DNA of 64,000 nt from the NCBI GenBank assembly GCA_018257865.1, contig JAEUBA010000062.1, positions 122,983-186,982 of the forward strand, given 5' to 3'. Each line of letters opens with the position of its first letter. The stretch's first letter is position 1. The notes under the pieces were generated by a model, which worked only from the letters and a program-made list of their open reading frames with translations, had not been told where the DNA came from and searched no databases. Positions 35,011 to 46,787 of this stretch are shown piece after piece. The stretch comes from Stereocaulon alpinum (lineage: Eukaryota; Ascomycota; Lecanoromycetes; Lecanorales; Stereocaulaceae). The translations under genes were made by a program, and so were the position numbers.

Positions 35011-35763
35011 ATGTCACTTGACACTATGCCCAACGAGGTCTTACTGAACATCTTCAGATCTCTTTATCCACCAGGTTTTTTCTCGGAAATCGGTTGGCTA
35101 GCAGCCTATGGCTCTGAAGACGAAGGAGTGATCGATGACGATGACGAAGACGAGGAGGAGGAGGAGGAGGAGGAGGAAGCAAGTAGCGGGGAACAGGAAG
35201 AAGATGATGGAGCAGGGGAGGACAACGAGAATGACGATGCTGACCTCAGCGACGATGGAGACGAGGACGGGGACGAGGATCGACACGTGGACGATAAAGG
35301 AGATCTAGACACCGCATCAAGCACCAGTAGCACCAATGCCCGCACCGCCCGTGAGATAGCAGCCTGGGAACAAGTGACCGAAGCAGACGAGACCATGAAG
35401 AGCGTCTCCCGAACATGTCGCCACCTCCACCTTATATCCCAAACAATACTCCAGGACCATGTTCGGCTGGAGATAGCAAAACAGCAAAGGAAGATGGCGC
35501 ATCTTGACTGGGATATGATTCGAGACTTTCACAGGACAAAGCTGAGCGACGCCAAAGGCGAGTATCCGGATTCCGTCAGTGAATGGAATAAGACCTGGGC
35601 TGCGTTGGGGGAGAGGTTGCGCGCACTGCATGTTCCTGCCTGGGTCGTCGAGCAGGAGGAAGGCGAGGTCGTTGATCTTTTGAGGTATACAACCGAGAAG
35701 GCGCAGCTGCGAGAGAGTTTTGCATTCAGACGTCCAGGACTTTGGTGGCCGCGGCCTCGTTAG
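35011..35763 (+). CDS. F-box-like protein interrupted by acidic insertion
   Basis: Intronless, 250 aa, start ATG at 35011. Residues 4-20 (DTMPNEVLLNIFRSLYP) match the first F-box helix, and residues 128-147 (TMKSVSRTCRHLHLISQTIL) match the later F-box helices. Between them lies a long region of Glu/Asp with GAG/GAC codon repeats (about residues 38-100) and a Ser/Thr stretch. After the F-box comes a helical region with no repeat fold visible. F-box proteins link Skp1-cullin ligases to substrates. Whether the split F-box still binds Skp1 is unknown. The alternative is a simple acidic protein with chance F-box-like ends. Confidence 0.6.
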   Translation: MSLDTMPNEVLLNIFRSLYPPGFFSEIGWLAAYGSEDEGVIDDDDEDEEEEEEEEEASSGEQEEDDGAGEDNENDDADLSDDGDEDGDEDRHVDDKGDLDTASSTSSTNARTAREIAAWEQVTEADETMKSVSRTCRHLHLISQTILQDHVRLEIAKQQRKMAHLDWDMIRDFHRTKLSDAKGEYPDSVSEWNKTWAALGERLRALHVPAWVVEQEEGEVVDLLRYTTEKAQLRESFAFRRPGLWWPRPR

Positions 35764-37188
35764 CACTAGATACTTCTCCCTAGAATAGACGAACCATAAT
35801 GGAAGGCTGTTCGGAAGGATGTCACGAGTCACTTTGGCGCTGTAGCGCTCTGATTCAACCGAAGAGTGTGGGGTTCTATGCATTGCACATGGTTCTCTGC
35901 CTGTCTCTCGTTCTCTACGTGTTGTTCATGCACAATCAGCAGCTCATAGAGAACACCATGCAACGGACAGGACTCGGTGATCTTGAAGCAGACATGAGAT
36001 ATCAGAATGGCATATTCAGCAGTGTACGGAGCATACCATGCAAGGAACAGAGATGGTTGATCTTGAAGCAGGCATGAGAGATTTCAATGGCAAGCGTAGA
36101 ATACTTCAGGTGAGATGGCATGATACCGAGTATGAAATGTTGGATGATTGCTTGATCTTAGGGTTAAAAGCAGATGTTTCTACGAAAGAAGATCAAGGGC
36201 TATGTGAGAACACCAATGTGCGCAAGCAACAGCCTGTACAGTGTCTTTGACTCGTTGTGGCTTTGCTACCGTTGGATATACAGAAGATCGACTCGCACAG
36301 CCCACATCCCACAAGTCTGTGCCAAACAGACATTTGAGATTGATCCCTCCTTTTGTTTTCAGATAAGAGTCGATAACGAGATCCCCCAAGCGTACTATGC
36401 CACAGGGCTGCCTAAATCGAGGGGGTTGGTATTTTTCCTTTTCCGGACAGACTGCATCAGCGAAAAATTTCATTTCAACCCTCACCACTGGACAGTGACG
36501 AATACCCTTGACATTTGCAGCAGAACTTCTGAAACGATTCCACTCCTTATCGCATCTTTATGAATGACAACGACATCCAGCTGACTTTGTGGGCGACTCG
36601 CGCTCTTTGCAAGGCTGTGGCGTTGGTGGTGGACACTTATCATATCATCATAATAAGTATCACCCGACAGATCTGAAACCAATGACCTCCAGATGAAACA
36701 AAGCTATGTCAACCCTTATGTGAAGTCGATGCAGTAGAAACGCGCTTGCTGCTGCGGAGTGAATGAATGTAGCCCCTGTGTAACCTCATGTGTCACTTTG
36801 GCTCCGCCAACCTTGGTCCCAGCCTCTATTATCAGTATGAAGCGTATAGCACGACCACTTCGAGCATGATGCACGATGATCCTACCAGCCCCCCGATTTT
36901 CCTGATATATATCACCTCACGTTTCTCCGTCTTCTTTCGATTTGCTTTCCCATCTACAACACCCCCATTGTCTTCAGCATTGCATGCACAACTGTCTTTC
37001 TGCGCTGGACGCTTCATCGTTTGAACTAAAGCATTAAACAATCTCTTGTCATCCTGGACATCACATACATCACACGGCAGAGCCGTTCTTCGATCGTCCA
37101 ATACATATAATATACCATAGCAATTCAGACGCAGGGCATCAACCACCGCAGATATGTCGAACGGTAAGCAAAATTGCAAGCCCGAACA
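35764..37188. other. intergenic with 80-bp imperfect duplication
   Basis: About 1.4 kb without a supported gene. It contains two imperfect copies of a segment (35955-36012 and 36035-36092, period 80 bp). Frames here overlap on both strands and show no family features. Confidence 0.5.
35955..36092. repeat. imperfect tandem duplication, 80-bp period
   Basis: Both copies begin ACCATGCAA and share GATCTTGAAGCAG and CATGAGA blocks, with many substitutions in between, so the duplication is old. Confidence 0.65.
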
Positions 37189-37921
37189 ATGGCAAGCACA
37201 GCTGACTCGCGACTTGTAGCCAACCTAGCAACGCTCCCCTATGAGATTCAAATGAAAATAGTCCGATGCCTGCTTAAAGACAACGAGCCACAGAAGATTA
37301 TCCGTGGGGTCAATGTTACAGCGCCCTCTTCGTTCGCCATCGCAAGAGTCAGTAAGGCCTTCCACGCTCTTTCCATGGCAGTCTTCTACGGCGAAAACCA
37401 ATTTCAATACTTCGACGCTCACAGCCTCACATTCTCTGCGGTAAGTACTTCGCTATGGCCTTTGCGGGCTTTGCTGACCTTGGACCAAGGCTCAATGTGA
37501 CAAAGCACAAATCCAGAGCCTCTCCACACGGATGGATTGGCAATTCCTTCAGGATTTGGTTGCCGGCAACACCGTCTCCTCTCCAGTCGCCAAACACGTC
37601 CTTTCGATCCACACATTCCCACGTCTTCGTCACCTCGACCTCTACGTCCCATGCAGCAAAGGCAACATGAACACCAAACTATACCGACGCCGTATTGTCA
37701 AGTTTGTCCGATCCAGCTTCCCGAAAATTAGAAAGGTCACAGTGACGGAACTTCCTGGCAAGAATCGTGCATCCAATTGGCTTGCGAGGAAAATGAATGA
37801 GCGAAACCAACGCTGGGGCCAGCTTGTGTTGACGCCAAGACAGGCCGAAGAAAAGCGTTTGCTGAATGAGTACCTGGCAAAGCGAGGAGAGGAGCTGAAG
37901 GCGTTGCGCGTGAAGGCGTAG
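37189..37921 (+). CDS. F-box/2EXR-like fungal protein
   Basis: Exons 37189-37440 and 37517-37921 (GTAAGT...TCCAG) join in phase to 218 aa. The start MASTADSRLVANLATLPYE at 37189 is followed by an F-box-like first helix (LPYEIQMKIVRCLL), a second block (SFAIARVSKAFHALSM) and a FYGENQFQYFDAHSL strand typical of fungal F-box/2EXR-type proteins. The second exon holds FPRLRHLDLYV and a basic C-terminal region rich in Arg/Lys (ERNQRWGQLVLTPRQAEEKR). The substrate is unknown. A decayed copy of this gene lies about 1.3 kb downstream. Confidence 0.65.
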
Positions 37922-38529
37922 TTGTGGCAGAAAGGACCACGGCGGCAAGTGTGGAGGGTATTGAATGCTCGTCTATCTGGCGACAGATATAACGTGTTGT
38001 ATGAGCTTTCGTCTCTTTGCCCAGATAGGTTGAAGACCTATTCGATATGTATCATTTGTACTCATAATATCAGATTCAATGGACTTACCGTCGCTATCAA
38101 TTTTTGAATGTCTTCTATTAGTGGTGCCAACTCCTAGTGCGTGGTCGATGAGCATATTGGCATGAGGCCAGTCCTCCTATCAAACAACGTTCTTCTGAAC
38201 GGTTTCGCACAACTTCATGATCTCCTTTCTCTTTCCCCTTCTGCTCCTGTAATTGCTACCCTCCACTATAGCACTCGCCCAATGAACACACTTACACACT
38301 TACATGGATGTACATCCACTAACACCGACGTGTCTGACTGAGGTCTCGAGGCAGTCGGAGCAAGAGACACTGAAAAATGACTGACGGGTATTCGAGAAAC
38401 TGATTGGTATCTCCCTAAGGGCATACTGACCGGTACCGCTTCGTTGCCACGAATTGCAAAGACCGTCCTTGGCGTCCTCAGCTTTCAGCGTCTGTGCCAC
38501 CTTCAGCCGATGCTCCGTCCAGCAAGCAT
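37922..38529. other. intergenic before decayed F-box-like copy
   Basis: About 0.6 kb; nothing recognised. Confidence 0.5.
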
Positions 38530-39040
38530 CATATTAATTCCACCTAAGTTCGGGGTAGCTCAAATGAAATACGTCTTCCACCACAGACCGGAGCAGCCGC
38601 TCCTGATCGTTCAAGGCTGCAACTCACTACGCCCCGGCCTAAGATTCCTGCATTGCCGGAGTTCCTAAGTATATCAACAAGTTGGCATGGCAAGCCTTTC
38701 ACGAAGATAATGCTTTCCACGTCTTCGATGCTCGCAGTCTTGACTGTTCCTCCGTGGTAGGCACATTGATGTTAGGTATGGCCTTCAAGAGCATTGCTGA
38801 TCTCACGCCAAAATTCCGATGCGAACAGATGCACATGCAGAACGAATTTGCCCTTAAACATAGCACCCGTCTGTTGAACTCACATGTACCCTTGCCAACA
38901 CTGAGGTGTCCTGACATTTCGTCATTCAGCATGAACCTTCTTGCGCATGTTCCTACAGACCAGCGTCGAATTCGGCTTTGAAACGCTCCTAAAGTTCGCG
39001 ATTTGCTGCAATCATGTGCCAATGGCTGTCTCTTTTCGGG
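38530..39040 (+). pseudogene. decayed paralogue of the F-box/2EXR-like gene
   Basis: Translated pieces match the intact gene at 37189-37921 in order. The frame through 38540-38640 gives AQMKYVFHHRPEQPLLIVQG, matching IQMKIVRCLLKDNEPQKIIRG. A different frame from about 38650 gives KLAWQAFHEDNAFHVFDARSL, matching the FYGENQFQYFDAHSL segment, and it ends at a GT at 38757, exactly where the intact gene has its donor. Further on, VPTDQRRIRL is followed by a stop at 38979-38981. The frame change between the first two pieces and the later stop mark it as a pseudogene. An unrecognised intron could repair part of this. Confidence 0.55.
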
Positions 39041-42000
39041 CCTCGAGCCGTCCGTACAACCAAGTCGTTCATCCCAGTCTTCACAACCTCCGTAACGCCG
39101 GCGCAGTTGCATCTAAGAACGTTCATTTGGCGAAATCTGGCTCGAGTCTTGAATATGGTGCGAAGATGTCAGCTTTTGCTTGGTCCACTGTGCCGTGACC
39201 CAACCCTATGGCGGATATGACGCTGTGCTTGTATCTGGGAGGCATGCTTGTTAATAGCATTCGCAGTTTAAACGACGAATAATGTGAGACCAGTAACATT
39301 CGGACTGCAATGACGTCAAAAAAGGAGGAATAAGAGCTAGAAAGTATGACAATGCAAGGGAAGAAGCCCATACAATGCATAAGCAGAGGAAATCGAGTCG
39401 ACCAATAGTATGTAGTAGTAATAATCACGCGGCGAATGATGTAGTCGCAGCTCAGGGAAAAGTCTTGAATAACGGAGATGATGATCAGTAAAAAGTTGCA
39501 AATGACCGAATTGTGGCGAGTGATATCGCAAACATGCAATCTGCAAGAGGAGACAAGTGAGCAATGCAGCAATTACGAACTTAGAACGCGAGAACAAGAA
39601 CTTCCTACAGCATCTCTGAAATCAATAATGTAGACTTTTATTCTGCTGTAGAGGCCGAAGGAGCAGGAGTCTACCAACCTAGCGCCGATGTTGGCTTAAA
39701 AGGGCCGTTTTTGCGAAATACCGGCCACTTGACACTCACATCTAGGCGTACGTTGTCACTAGTTGCAGGCTAATAACCTCTCGAAGGGCTGTATGGTATC
39801 CAAGTCCAACCAGATTGGAGCAACCATCACAGCAAGCATCAAGGATACTGAGAGCGTTGAACATACGGAAAAGCTGACAATGTCGAATACAAATTGTCCT
39901 GAGCCAGAGAAGTGTTGCAGGGTGAAGTATGCAAATTGTATACAAGAGAACATACAGACGAGAAGAGCCACAGTTGGCAAGGAATAACCGTACTAAACCA
40001 GTCAAACGGGCTGGATCACATTACCTGCGAGCAGAGAGTAAGGTAGGGATTAGGAGAGCCCGAAAATGTATATACCAGAGGTAATATTACCTAGGGTGCC
40101 TTGATCAACTACCGAACGGAACGGTGTAAGAGCTCGAAACGGTGTTACTAGGTCTCCTCATCTAGCGATGAAGTCATTTGGAAGGTTAATTTGGTGAGGG
40201 AAGAGGTAGCTAGAGTGTCGAAACGTTACAAGATGTCAGGGTTACAGTTTATGGTTAGTAACTAGGGCTTGCAGGCTCTATCTTAGCTGCGGTCGAGGTT
40301 AATTGACGCCTATGAAGTGCCTACAATGCCGTGACCGACCAAATAACAGAACTAGATGTGGCCGTGGGGTGTGGTTACTAGGTTGTTGTATCAACATAGC
40401 GACACCGGAACAAGACCTTGTGCACTAGCGGTGATCGAACCTTGAGCCAGTATATGTCGGAATATCGGGCCACTCCCCTACGAAGGTCGATGGTCTCACG
40501 AACCCCTCAGCGCGTGTCGTTACTATGTGTCAATTTATGTACTAACGAAGTGCAAGCGTATCGCCGACACTTGAGCGTAGGCCGTTAAAACTTGTCGATT
40601 GGTTCCCTTGCAAAGTGCAATAAAACAGCCAACGACTGAGCGCATGTTCTCGCCAACTGCGGGCCTGTTCTTTCGAAGGCCCCTTTCTGCAAGGTCTACT
40701 AAGTCCGGAACAACACCTTTAATTTTAGTGTAGAGCCAGGAAGAGCAACAATATCACCAACATCCGGACGATATTTGTCACTGAATGCCGGCCCATGTCC
40801 TCGAAGCGCGGTAAACATCCAATTTTGACCGTGAAAGGGGTGTGCCATGGCGACCCGTTTCGTGGAATTGCCTAAGAACCGTCTGTAAGATTTGCTTCCT
40901 AAGTAAAGCAGACTTACGTTGCTGCGTCCCTGTATCTAATTGCTCGGCCGCCCCGTTGTACCTTACCCATCCGTGCCATCGATAAACATTGTGGGTGAGG
41001 CACGAGAGAGCCAAGGACTGAACGCAAACTTACCGATCCTGTCGAAACGGCCGAGAGAGAAGCGATCGAGTGAGTATAGTGATGAAGTCTGCTACGTAGT
41101 GATGGACAGCTTAAGGCTTGTGGTGGCCTTGAAAGGTGACGCGCCATGCCTTTTTCACGTTAGGGGCCATACACTAAGATAGGCTGGAGGATCTCAGATT
41201 CACAGGTCGTGCAGTGTGGGGGCTTGATCAAGCGTCAAAGTCGAATTCGTTGCACCTCTCTCATATCAACAGCTTAGAATGGCTGGTATATGTCAAGAAG
41301 AGCAATTCAGTGGATGGTTGGTGTTCCAACATCTCGATCAGGGTTTTCGCTGCTTCAATGGAGATTTTGAAGTCCTTCGCAAAAGCTTGAGTCCTCCTAT
41401 ATCTAGGAGCGCTTTCGACCTGGACAGCGTGTGAGCAAAACAGGACAGCCACCTCGAAAGTTGACAGCTGAAATGGCAGACGTAGTCCCCTTTTAGACCT
41501 TTTGGGTAGCAACTTTATCCTTGCAAGCCACAAAGACTATCCTGTTGATCGGACGGGCGCTACGTATGGTAGCTGTACGCAATCCATAGTGTGTATGAGG
41601 AAGGTACCGCTAACCTCTTGTGGTGATTATCCGATCAAGGTACCAATCATCACCGCGGACACTTGTACCTCTTGGCAGTTACCGCAGCCTCCGTGTATGG
41701 AGCCGCCTTACCGTAAAAGTTTGGTGATCCGCTTCCCGCAGCGGATCTTCCTGGGCTATCGCGATGACCTGGCAAGAATTCTATGGTGGGGATTGATCTC
41801 CTTCGCTTGGAGGGAAGGATTTGTCATTATTGCCCAACGAAATAGCATCACCGCTCAACCATTGCGGTAAGTAGTATTTTAATCTCTCCCAACTTGTAGG
41901 GTTGTGTCGGAAGGTACTAGCTTATCGGCTCTTAGGACCACAATCAGGCTGGGATAGGCTAACCCTTACAGAAAGTCCAGGACAAGTATTATTAGGTCAG

Positions 42001-42640
42001 GACGCGCAACTTCTTTATGTGCCAATGGCAATGTCACTAACGGAGATGAGTAAGGACTTCTGGCCCACTCAACAGCACCTCTTACCGACTCTGAAACTCA
42101 CCGCAGGACGCTAACGAGCTCTTGGTATTGGTGGCAAATCAGAAGGTTGACATGTCCCGAGAGCTTACGTCCTCATCAAGCATCGCCACGAAAACGCTCC
42201 GAGCGCTGGAGACCTGGAAGAAGGCCTCCCTCGCCTCCCTCGCCTCCCTCAGGGGCTTGAAAGCATCCTCATAGCGTTCGGTTGTAAGAGACAAAGCCCG
42301 AAACCGTGTGCCGAGTACATTGCCCCTTGGCGAGCATCTTGGCATTCTTATTCCGAAGGAGTCCTAACCAATGAAAGGTCGTTTCATGGTTTGTTAATTG
42401 TGGCCCAAGTGTCCGTGTCGTCTCGTTATTACCTTCTCTTACTGCCATATTCGTCCTGTTGGCACCAGACCCGCCCTTCGTTTCAACATCTATCCGCCTT
42501 GTCCAGGGAGATCGACGTGAAGATCTGGACTCATAGCTCAAAATGTGGAAGACACCCCTTGCATGAGCCCTGTAGCTTCTTTGTACGAAAAGTCCCTGTC
42601 TGTTGGGTATGAGGTCTGAACATCAACCAACGACACCGTG
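39041..42640. other. gene-poor region
   Basis: About 3.6 kb with no supported gene, the longest gap outside the transposon block. Short frames occur on both strands. A GATCGAACC near 40433 resembles a tRNA T-loop complement but no cloverleaf forms. A 3 x 9-bp repeat sits at 42224-42250. It may be relic DNA, but I could not recognise any element. Confidence 0.5.
42224..42250. repeat. 3 x 9-bp tandem repeat
   Basis: Three exact copies of GCCTCCCTC, about 0.4 kb upstream of the acyltransferase start. Confidence 0.9.
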
Positions 42641-44168
42641 ATGAAGGTGCGGATGTTGCCATGGACGGCTGCAACTTCCTCGACGGCTGGACGAGATGTC
42701 AAGTGGGCGGAGGTTCGTTTCCCTGTCATTCACCCTCTCGAGAGAGCATAACTGATGCGCATACAGGGCCTTCGTGGCATTGCCTCGTTACTCGTCGTTA
42801 CAAGCCATTTGACCCGAGCATTCGCTCCTACCTTCCTTGCCCCGGCGGAATCCATTTCTGAATTGGGCTCCATATTCCACATACCGTTCCTGCGTCTCCC
42901 AGCTCAAGGCCCGCCATGGGTCGCCCTCTTCTTCCTGCTTACGGGCTACGTCAATGCGATGAAACCAATGAAGCAGGCGCGGAATGGCAGCGTTGATCAA
43001 GCGCTTTCTGGACTTTCCAGCAGCACGCTACGAAGAACAGGCAGACTTGTTTTACCTACAACGGCAGCTACTTTGGGAAGCTGGCTGCTGTGTCAGCTGG
43101 GAGCTTATAAGATAGGCAAATCGTGTGAAGCTGCATGGATCCGGGACACGAGTCCCAATCCCACGGCTGGCTTTATTGCTCCCCTTCGAAGCCTGGTGCA
43201 AAACTGCTTCACGACGTGGTCCAACGGTTCCAATGTCTATGACCCAATACAATGGACCTTACCCTTCCTTCTCAAGGGGTCGATGCTTGTGTACCTCACG
43301 CTTCTTGCCACCGTCGGTACGCAGCCGAACGCTCGCCTATTGGTGTTTATTGGCCTCTATTTCTTCAGCTGGGCTGGACGGGATCGTACGTGAAATTCCT
43401 CTATGACCCTTCACGCCTGTAAATGGTATGGATGTGCTAACAGACGCTCTTCGAACAGCAATGACAGGAATGAATGTCTACATGGGCGCCCTACTCTCTG
43501 ACGTTTCCACTCAAATATCCCTCCAAGCGGTGCCTTCAAAACGCGACCCTCTAGTCCGCCTCCTCCCTTGGCTGCTCCTCTTCGTCGGCCTGCATCTCTC
43601 CGGATATCCTGAGAAGAACCCTGAATGGACCACCTGGTCAAAGCACTTGGTTGGGATCGGCAGTTGGATATTTCCAAAGGGAGCCGAATACTGGCGCTTT
43701 TGGCCAACTATCGGCGCCCAATGCGTCACAATATCCGTCTTGCTATCATCCACACTACAAAAATTTCTCAGCCACCCGTCGCTCATTTGGCTCGGAAGTC
43801 TGAGCTTTCCACTATACTTGATACACGGACCTTTGATACGAAGCGTACTCAGTTGGATGCTCTTTGGCTGGCGGAGCCCTACATATTACTACACGAAGAA
43901 AGCGGACGGGAGCGTGGACCAGAGCTGGGAGCGGATATCAGTCCCGGACGCCTGGGTCTTTGCGATTGTCCTCCCAATATTTTTGCTTATTTTACTGTTC
44001 GTGGCGCATCTTTGGAATCTCGTTATTGATCCTTGGTGTGCTTGGGCGACGCGGCGTCTGGAAGAAGCTATGTCTAGTAATGGAACTGGGAATGGAGGGG
44101 CTCGTCCGAGCAGTAGCAGTGTACAGGGCGGACAGACGAGAATCGCAAGTGCGATGGATAAGGTATGA
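42641..44168 (+). CDS. acyltransferase 3 family membrane protein
   Basis: Three exons (42641-42712, 42767-43385, 43444-44168) join in phase to 471 aa. Acyltransferase-3 proteins are multi-pass enzymes that move acyl groups onto sugars, antibiotics or other acceptors. The signature GLRGIASLLVVTSH with its key His falls right after the first intron, followed by PPWVALFFLLTGYV, and WLGSLSFPLYLIHGP near the C-terminus. There are several hydrophobic helices (e.g. LLPWLLLFVGLHLSGY, AWVFAIVLPIFLLILLFVAH). The first exon (MKVRMLPWTAATS) was chosen because its donor (GAG|GTTCGT) and the CATACAG acceptor join in phase. An ATG at 42755 lies inside that intron and is a weaker start. The substrate is unknown. 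Confidence 0.82.
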
Positions 44169-44598
44169 TACCATGATTTGGAGACTCGGCATTACGAATA
44201 ATATATCGCGATGGGTCGGATGCATTTAAAGGGCATATAAAAGTTGATATCTGGCTGGCGTTCTGTTGTGATTATCTAGCATGCTTGTGACATGGAGCGT
44301 TGTTAACCATGGGAGGTCAATAATAGCGACTTTTGGGCGTCGTAGCATAGCGTCTACTGTACGATTATCACAAGTCATATATCGTTGTCACCTTTTGTCT
44401 CACATAACAGACATTGATGCATTGAGCGATGGGAGTCTGGCATTGCTTGCCGTCTAGCTGCATATCCATGCTTATTTTGCAAGTCTACTAAACAATGCCA
44501 CATTTCCCATCCTTCACAATCCCAGGCTCGCTGACCCTGGAGGATCTTGAAGATCCAGGCTATTCCTCCCCATCCGTCCTCCAATACCCATCCATACC
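44169..44598. other. convergent intergenic region
   Basis: 430 bp between the acyltransferase stop and the Atp18 stop; nothing else seen. Confidence 0.5.
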
Positions 44599-45435
44599 TT
44601 ATCTCTTATCTGCTGGCGTCTGCGTCTTGGCGTTTGGATTCCTAGGATCATTCTTGTACTCGTCGGCTAATCAGGAGGAAGGCCTCGTCAGCTCTTTAAT
44701 TTTCCAAGCTCGGCCGAGGGTAGCAATGCCAAGATGTTACACCCGACGTATTGGGTTGCATTCATACAGAGATTAAACATGAAAGGAAAAGGAGTGAGGC
44801 TAAGGCCACATGGAGAAAGGCCAATCTTCTTCACGTTTCATGCAACGCTAGGGCAGATGAAGGGTGGGGGGCTACGTGGCCATGCTATGCCAAGAGCTTT
44901 GCCGAACGGATTAACGAGGATAAGGGTGATCGGGTATGTGCTGGTGGAAGACAGAATTGATGCAGTGTGGTTTTGGAGTGATTCCTGGCGAAAGAAAACT
45001 ATGACCGGGGCAGGAGAGGAGCAGAAGAAATGGGTGCAAGATACGTACTGTTTGCAAGGGCGTCGGCGAAGGAGCTGATGCCGTAAAACACAACGACACC
45101 TGCGAGAAGAACCGATCAGTATCGACTCCTCTGACTTTCACACATGTTATGCCCCATAGCTCCAAATCTTGGCCTGTTATAGCACTGGCAAACCCATTTT
45201 CCTGGCCACTGGCCCATGAGGACCACCACAACCACAACCACCTATCTCGTAGGGGAATGAAGAACGACATGTACGTGACAGCTTGGGAACCCACCAGCGA
45301 TAAAGAAAGGAGCCATTGGCGCCGCTGTGAACAGCGTTAGCGGCGGTGTAAGAAGATCTTGGAGCTTGAAGTTCGGTCATGGAGCGAATTGAACGTACCG
45401 ACGGGCGCGGGGAACTTTTTGCCCAGTAGTGACAT
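44599..45435 (-). CDS. ATP18: mitochondrial ATP synthase subunit j (Atp18/subunit i)
   Basis: A 61-aa protein spread over four exons: 45435-45399, 45324-45295, 45099-45049 and 44666-44599, all in phase. Atp18 is a small inner-membrane subunit of the F1Fo-ATP synthase stator/dimer region. Family features are the start MSLLGKKFPAPVAAPMAPFF, one membrane helix (GGVVVFYGISSFADALAN), and the C-terminal EYKNDPRNPNAK block, followed by TQTPADKR and a stop. Introns are 74, 195 and 382 nt; the last is unusually long for this window. No exon is longer than 68 nt, so simple frame scanning misses the gene. It diverges from SPC19 with 254 bp between start codons. Confidence 0.9.
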
Positions 45436-45689
45436 GTTTGGAATATGTTTTTAAGTCTAGATGCAGGTACTAGACTGGTGGAGGAGGTGGGAATGGTCGA
45501 GCGGTTCTTAGGTGGAGCTGGACGGAGAAATTGGGGTCGAGGTCACGCAGATCCAACGGCGCTTTTATACGGTAGGACAAAGAAATGCGCTCGCCTTCCG
45601 CGCGGGCAACCTCAAGCCTACGACATCGTAAAGTTAACACCACTCATCGCGCTGGGCTCCCAATACGTTATGAAATTAGTGACTTCGCG

Positions 45690-46449
45690 ATGGCGAATCC
45701 GCTAGCTTCGTGCGTATCGTCATTACGTTCGACAAACGCTCTGCTCTCCTCAAGCATATCAATCCTCGATACAGGCGTTAATGATTTTCCGCGGCTGGGC
45801 AAAGTACTACAGACGACACGCGTGAGTACGCCTCCATGAGGTTCAATTGATGGGTGTTCCCTCTTTGACCCTACCTTGCCTCTTGGAAACATCATGTGAG
45901 AATACTTCTGGCCGCGATGACTGACATAACCCCAGCACTTCGAGCTCCTTGCCGAACCCACTCTCCAATCAGCTCAACACTCCCTCCTCGCCTCCCTCAC
46001 CCCCGAACTCAACGCTCTACTCACACGTGTCGAAACCCATATTGACAAGCTCGCCCGGCGCGAACAGGCGCTCATTGCGCGCACCGAGCTCCTCGAAGGC
46101 CGTATTGGGGAGGGGAGAGCTAGTGGAGGTGCGAGGGAGAGGTGTAGTGTTGGTATGAGTGGTGAGGGAAGTAGGGAGGCCTTGAGGCTGAAGCAGTTGA
46201 GAGGGAAAAAGGAGCGACTGGGGTATGCGGTTGAGAGGTTGGTGCTGCAGGCGCAGCAGAAGGAGAGGCAATTGAGGGTGAGTCATTCTTCATTTATCGA
46301 AGTTGACTTTGTTTGGGGCTGTGTGAGCCACGAGACTCATCTAGGGCATGAGAGACTCATGCTTTCCAAGAGTCTTCCTTCACCTCAATCTATTCGGAGT
46401 GAGAGATGCTGATCGTGGGATGGCATAGATGAGTATTGCTGCGCAGTAA
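45690..46449 (+). CDS. SPC19: DASH/Dam1 complex subunit Spc19
   Basis: Spc19 is part of the DASH/Dam1 ring that couples kinetochores to spindle microtubules. Exons 45690-45821, 45936-46277 and 46429-46449 join in phase to 164 aa. The family start MANPLASCVSSLRSTNALL is followed by ILDTGVNDFPRLGKVLQTTR, then HFELLAEPTLQSAQ and a coiled-coil region (DKLARREQALIARTELLEGR; LKQLRGKKERLGYAVERL) before the short last exon that encodes the conserved MSIAAQ end. If the second intron were not spliced, translation would read about 45 unrelated codons to a stop. A Gly/Ser-rich linker (RASGGARERCSVGMSGEGS) breaks the coils. Confidence 0.9.
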
Positions 46450-46787
46450 ATGAGTGAGTGTGCAAAGGCATCCAAGGTGCGACATTAATCGTCATCTGTA
46501 CAAGCCAACCAATGCTGGCTCCACCGTGCTGAAACATTTTGAGGTAACCATTTGGGAGTGGCGTCTTTCATCGACCATGGGGTGGTGAGTGGCAGGCAGC
46601 TGAGGATTCTGGGCGTTTGGCCATCGTAGATACCGATATACCCATTTCCATGCCCTACCGTGACGCGCTATACTGACTTTTCTCCGTCATGCTGTTGCTT
46701 GATTTGCTCTTACTACAATTACGACTTTGATTTCTCTTTGATATTGCCAGAATACTTGCCATGGGGCATCTCGCTCGTGATCATTGG
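46450..46787. other. convergent intergenic region
   Basis: 338 bp between the convergent Spc19 and methyltransferase genes; nothing seen. Confidence 0.5.

Noticed and set aside
35317..35883. 188-codon frame on the minus strand
   Set aside because: Lies antisense to the F-box-like gene with the acidic insert and has no family resemblance.
40420..40500. tRNA-like T-loop complement (GATCGAACC)
   Set aside because: No matching T-stem, acceptor stem or anticodon arm could be formed on either strand.
41502..41870. 122-codon frame in the gene-poor gap
   Set aside because: No family resemblance or splice context.
44495..44776. 93-codon plus-strand frame with a hydrophobic stretch
   Set aside because: Antisense to the last exon of Atp18, whose phase and family match are far stronger.
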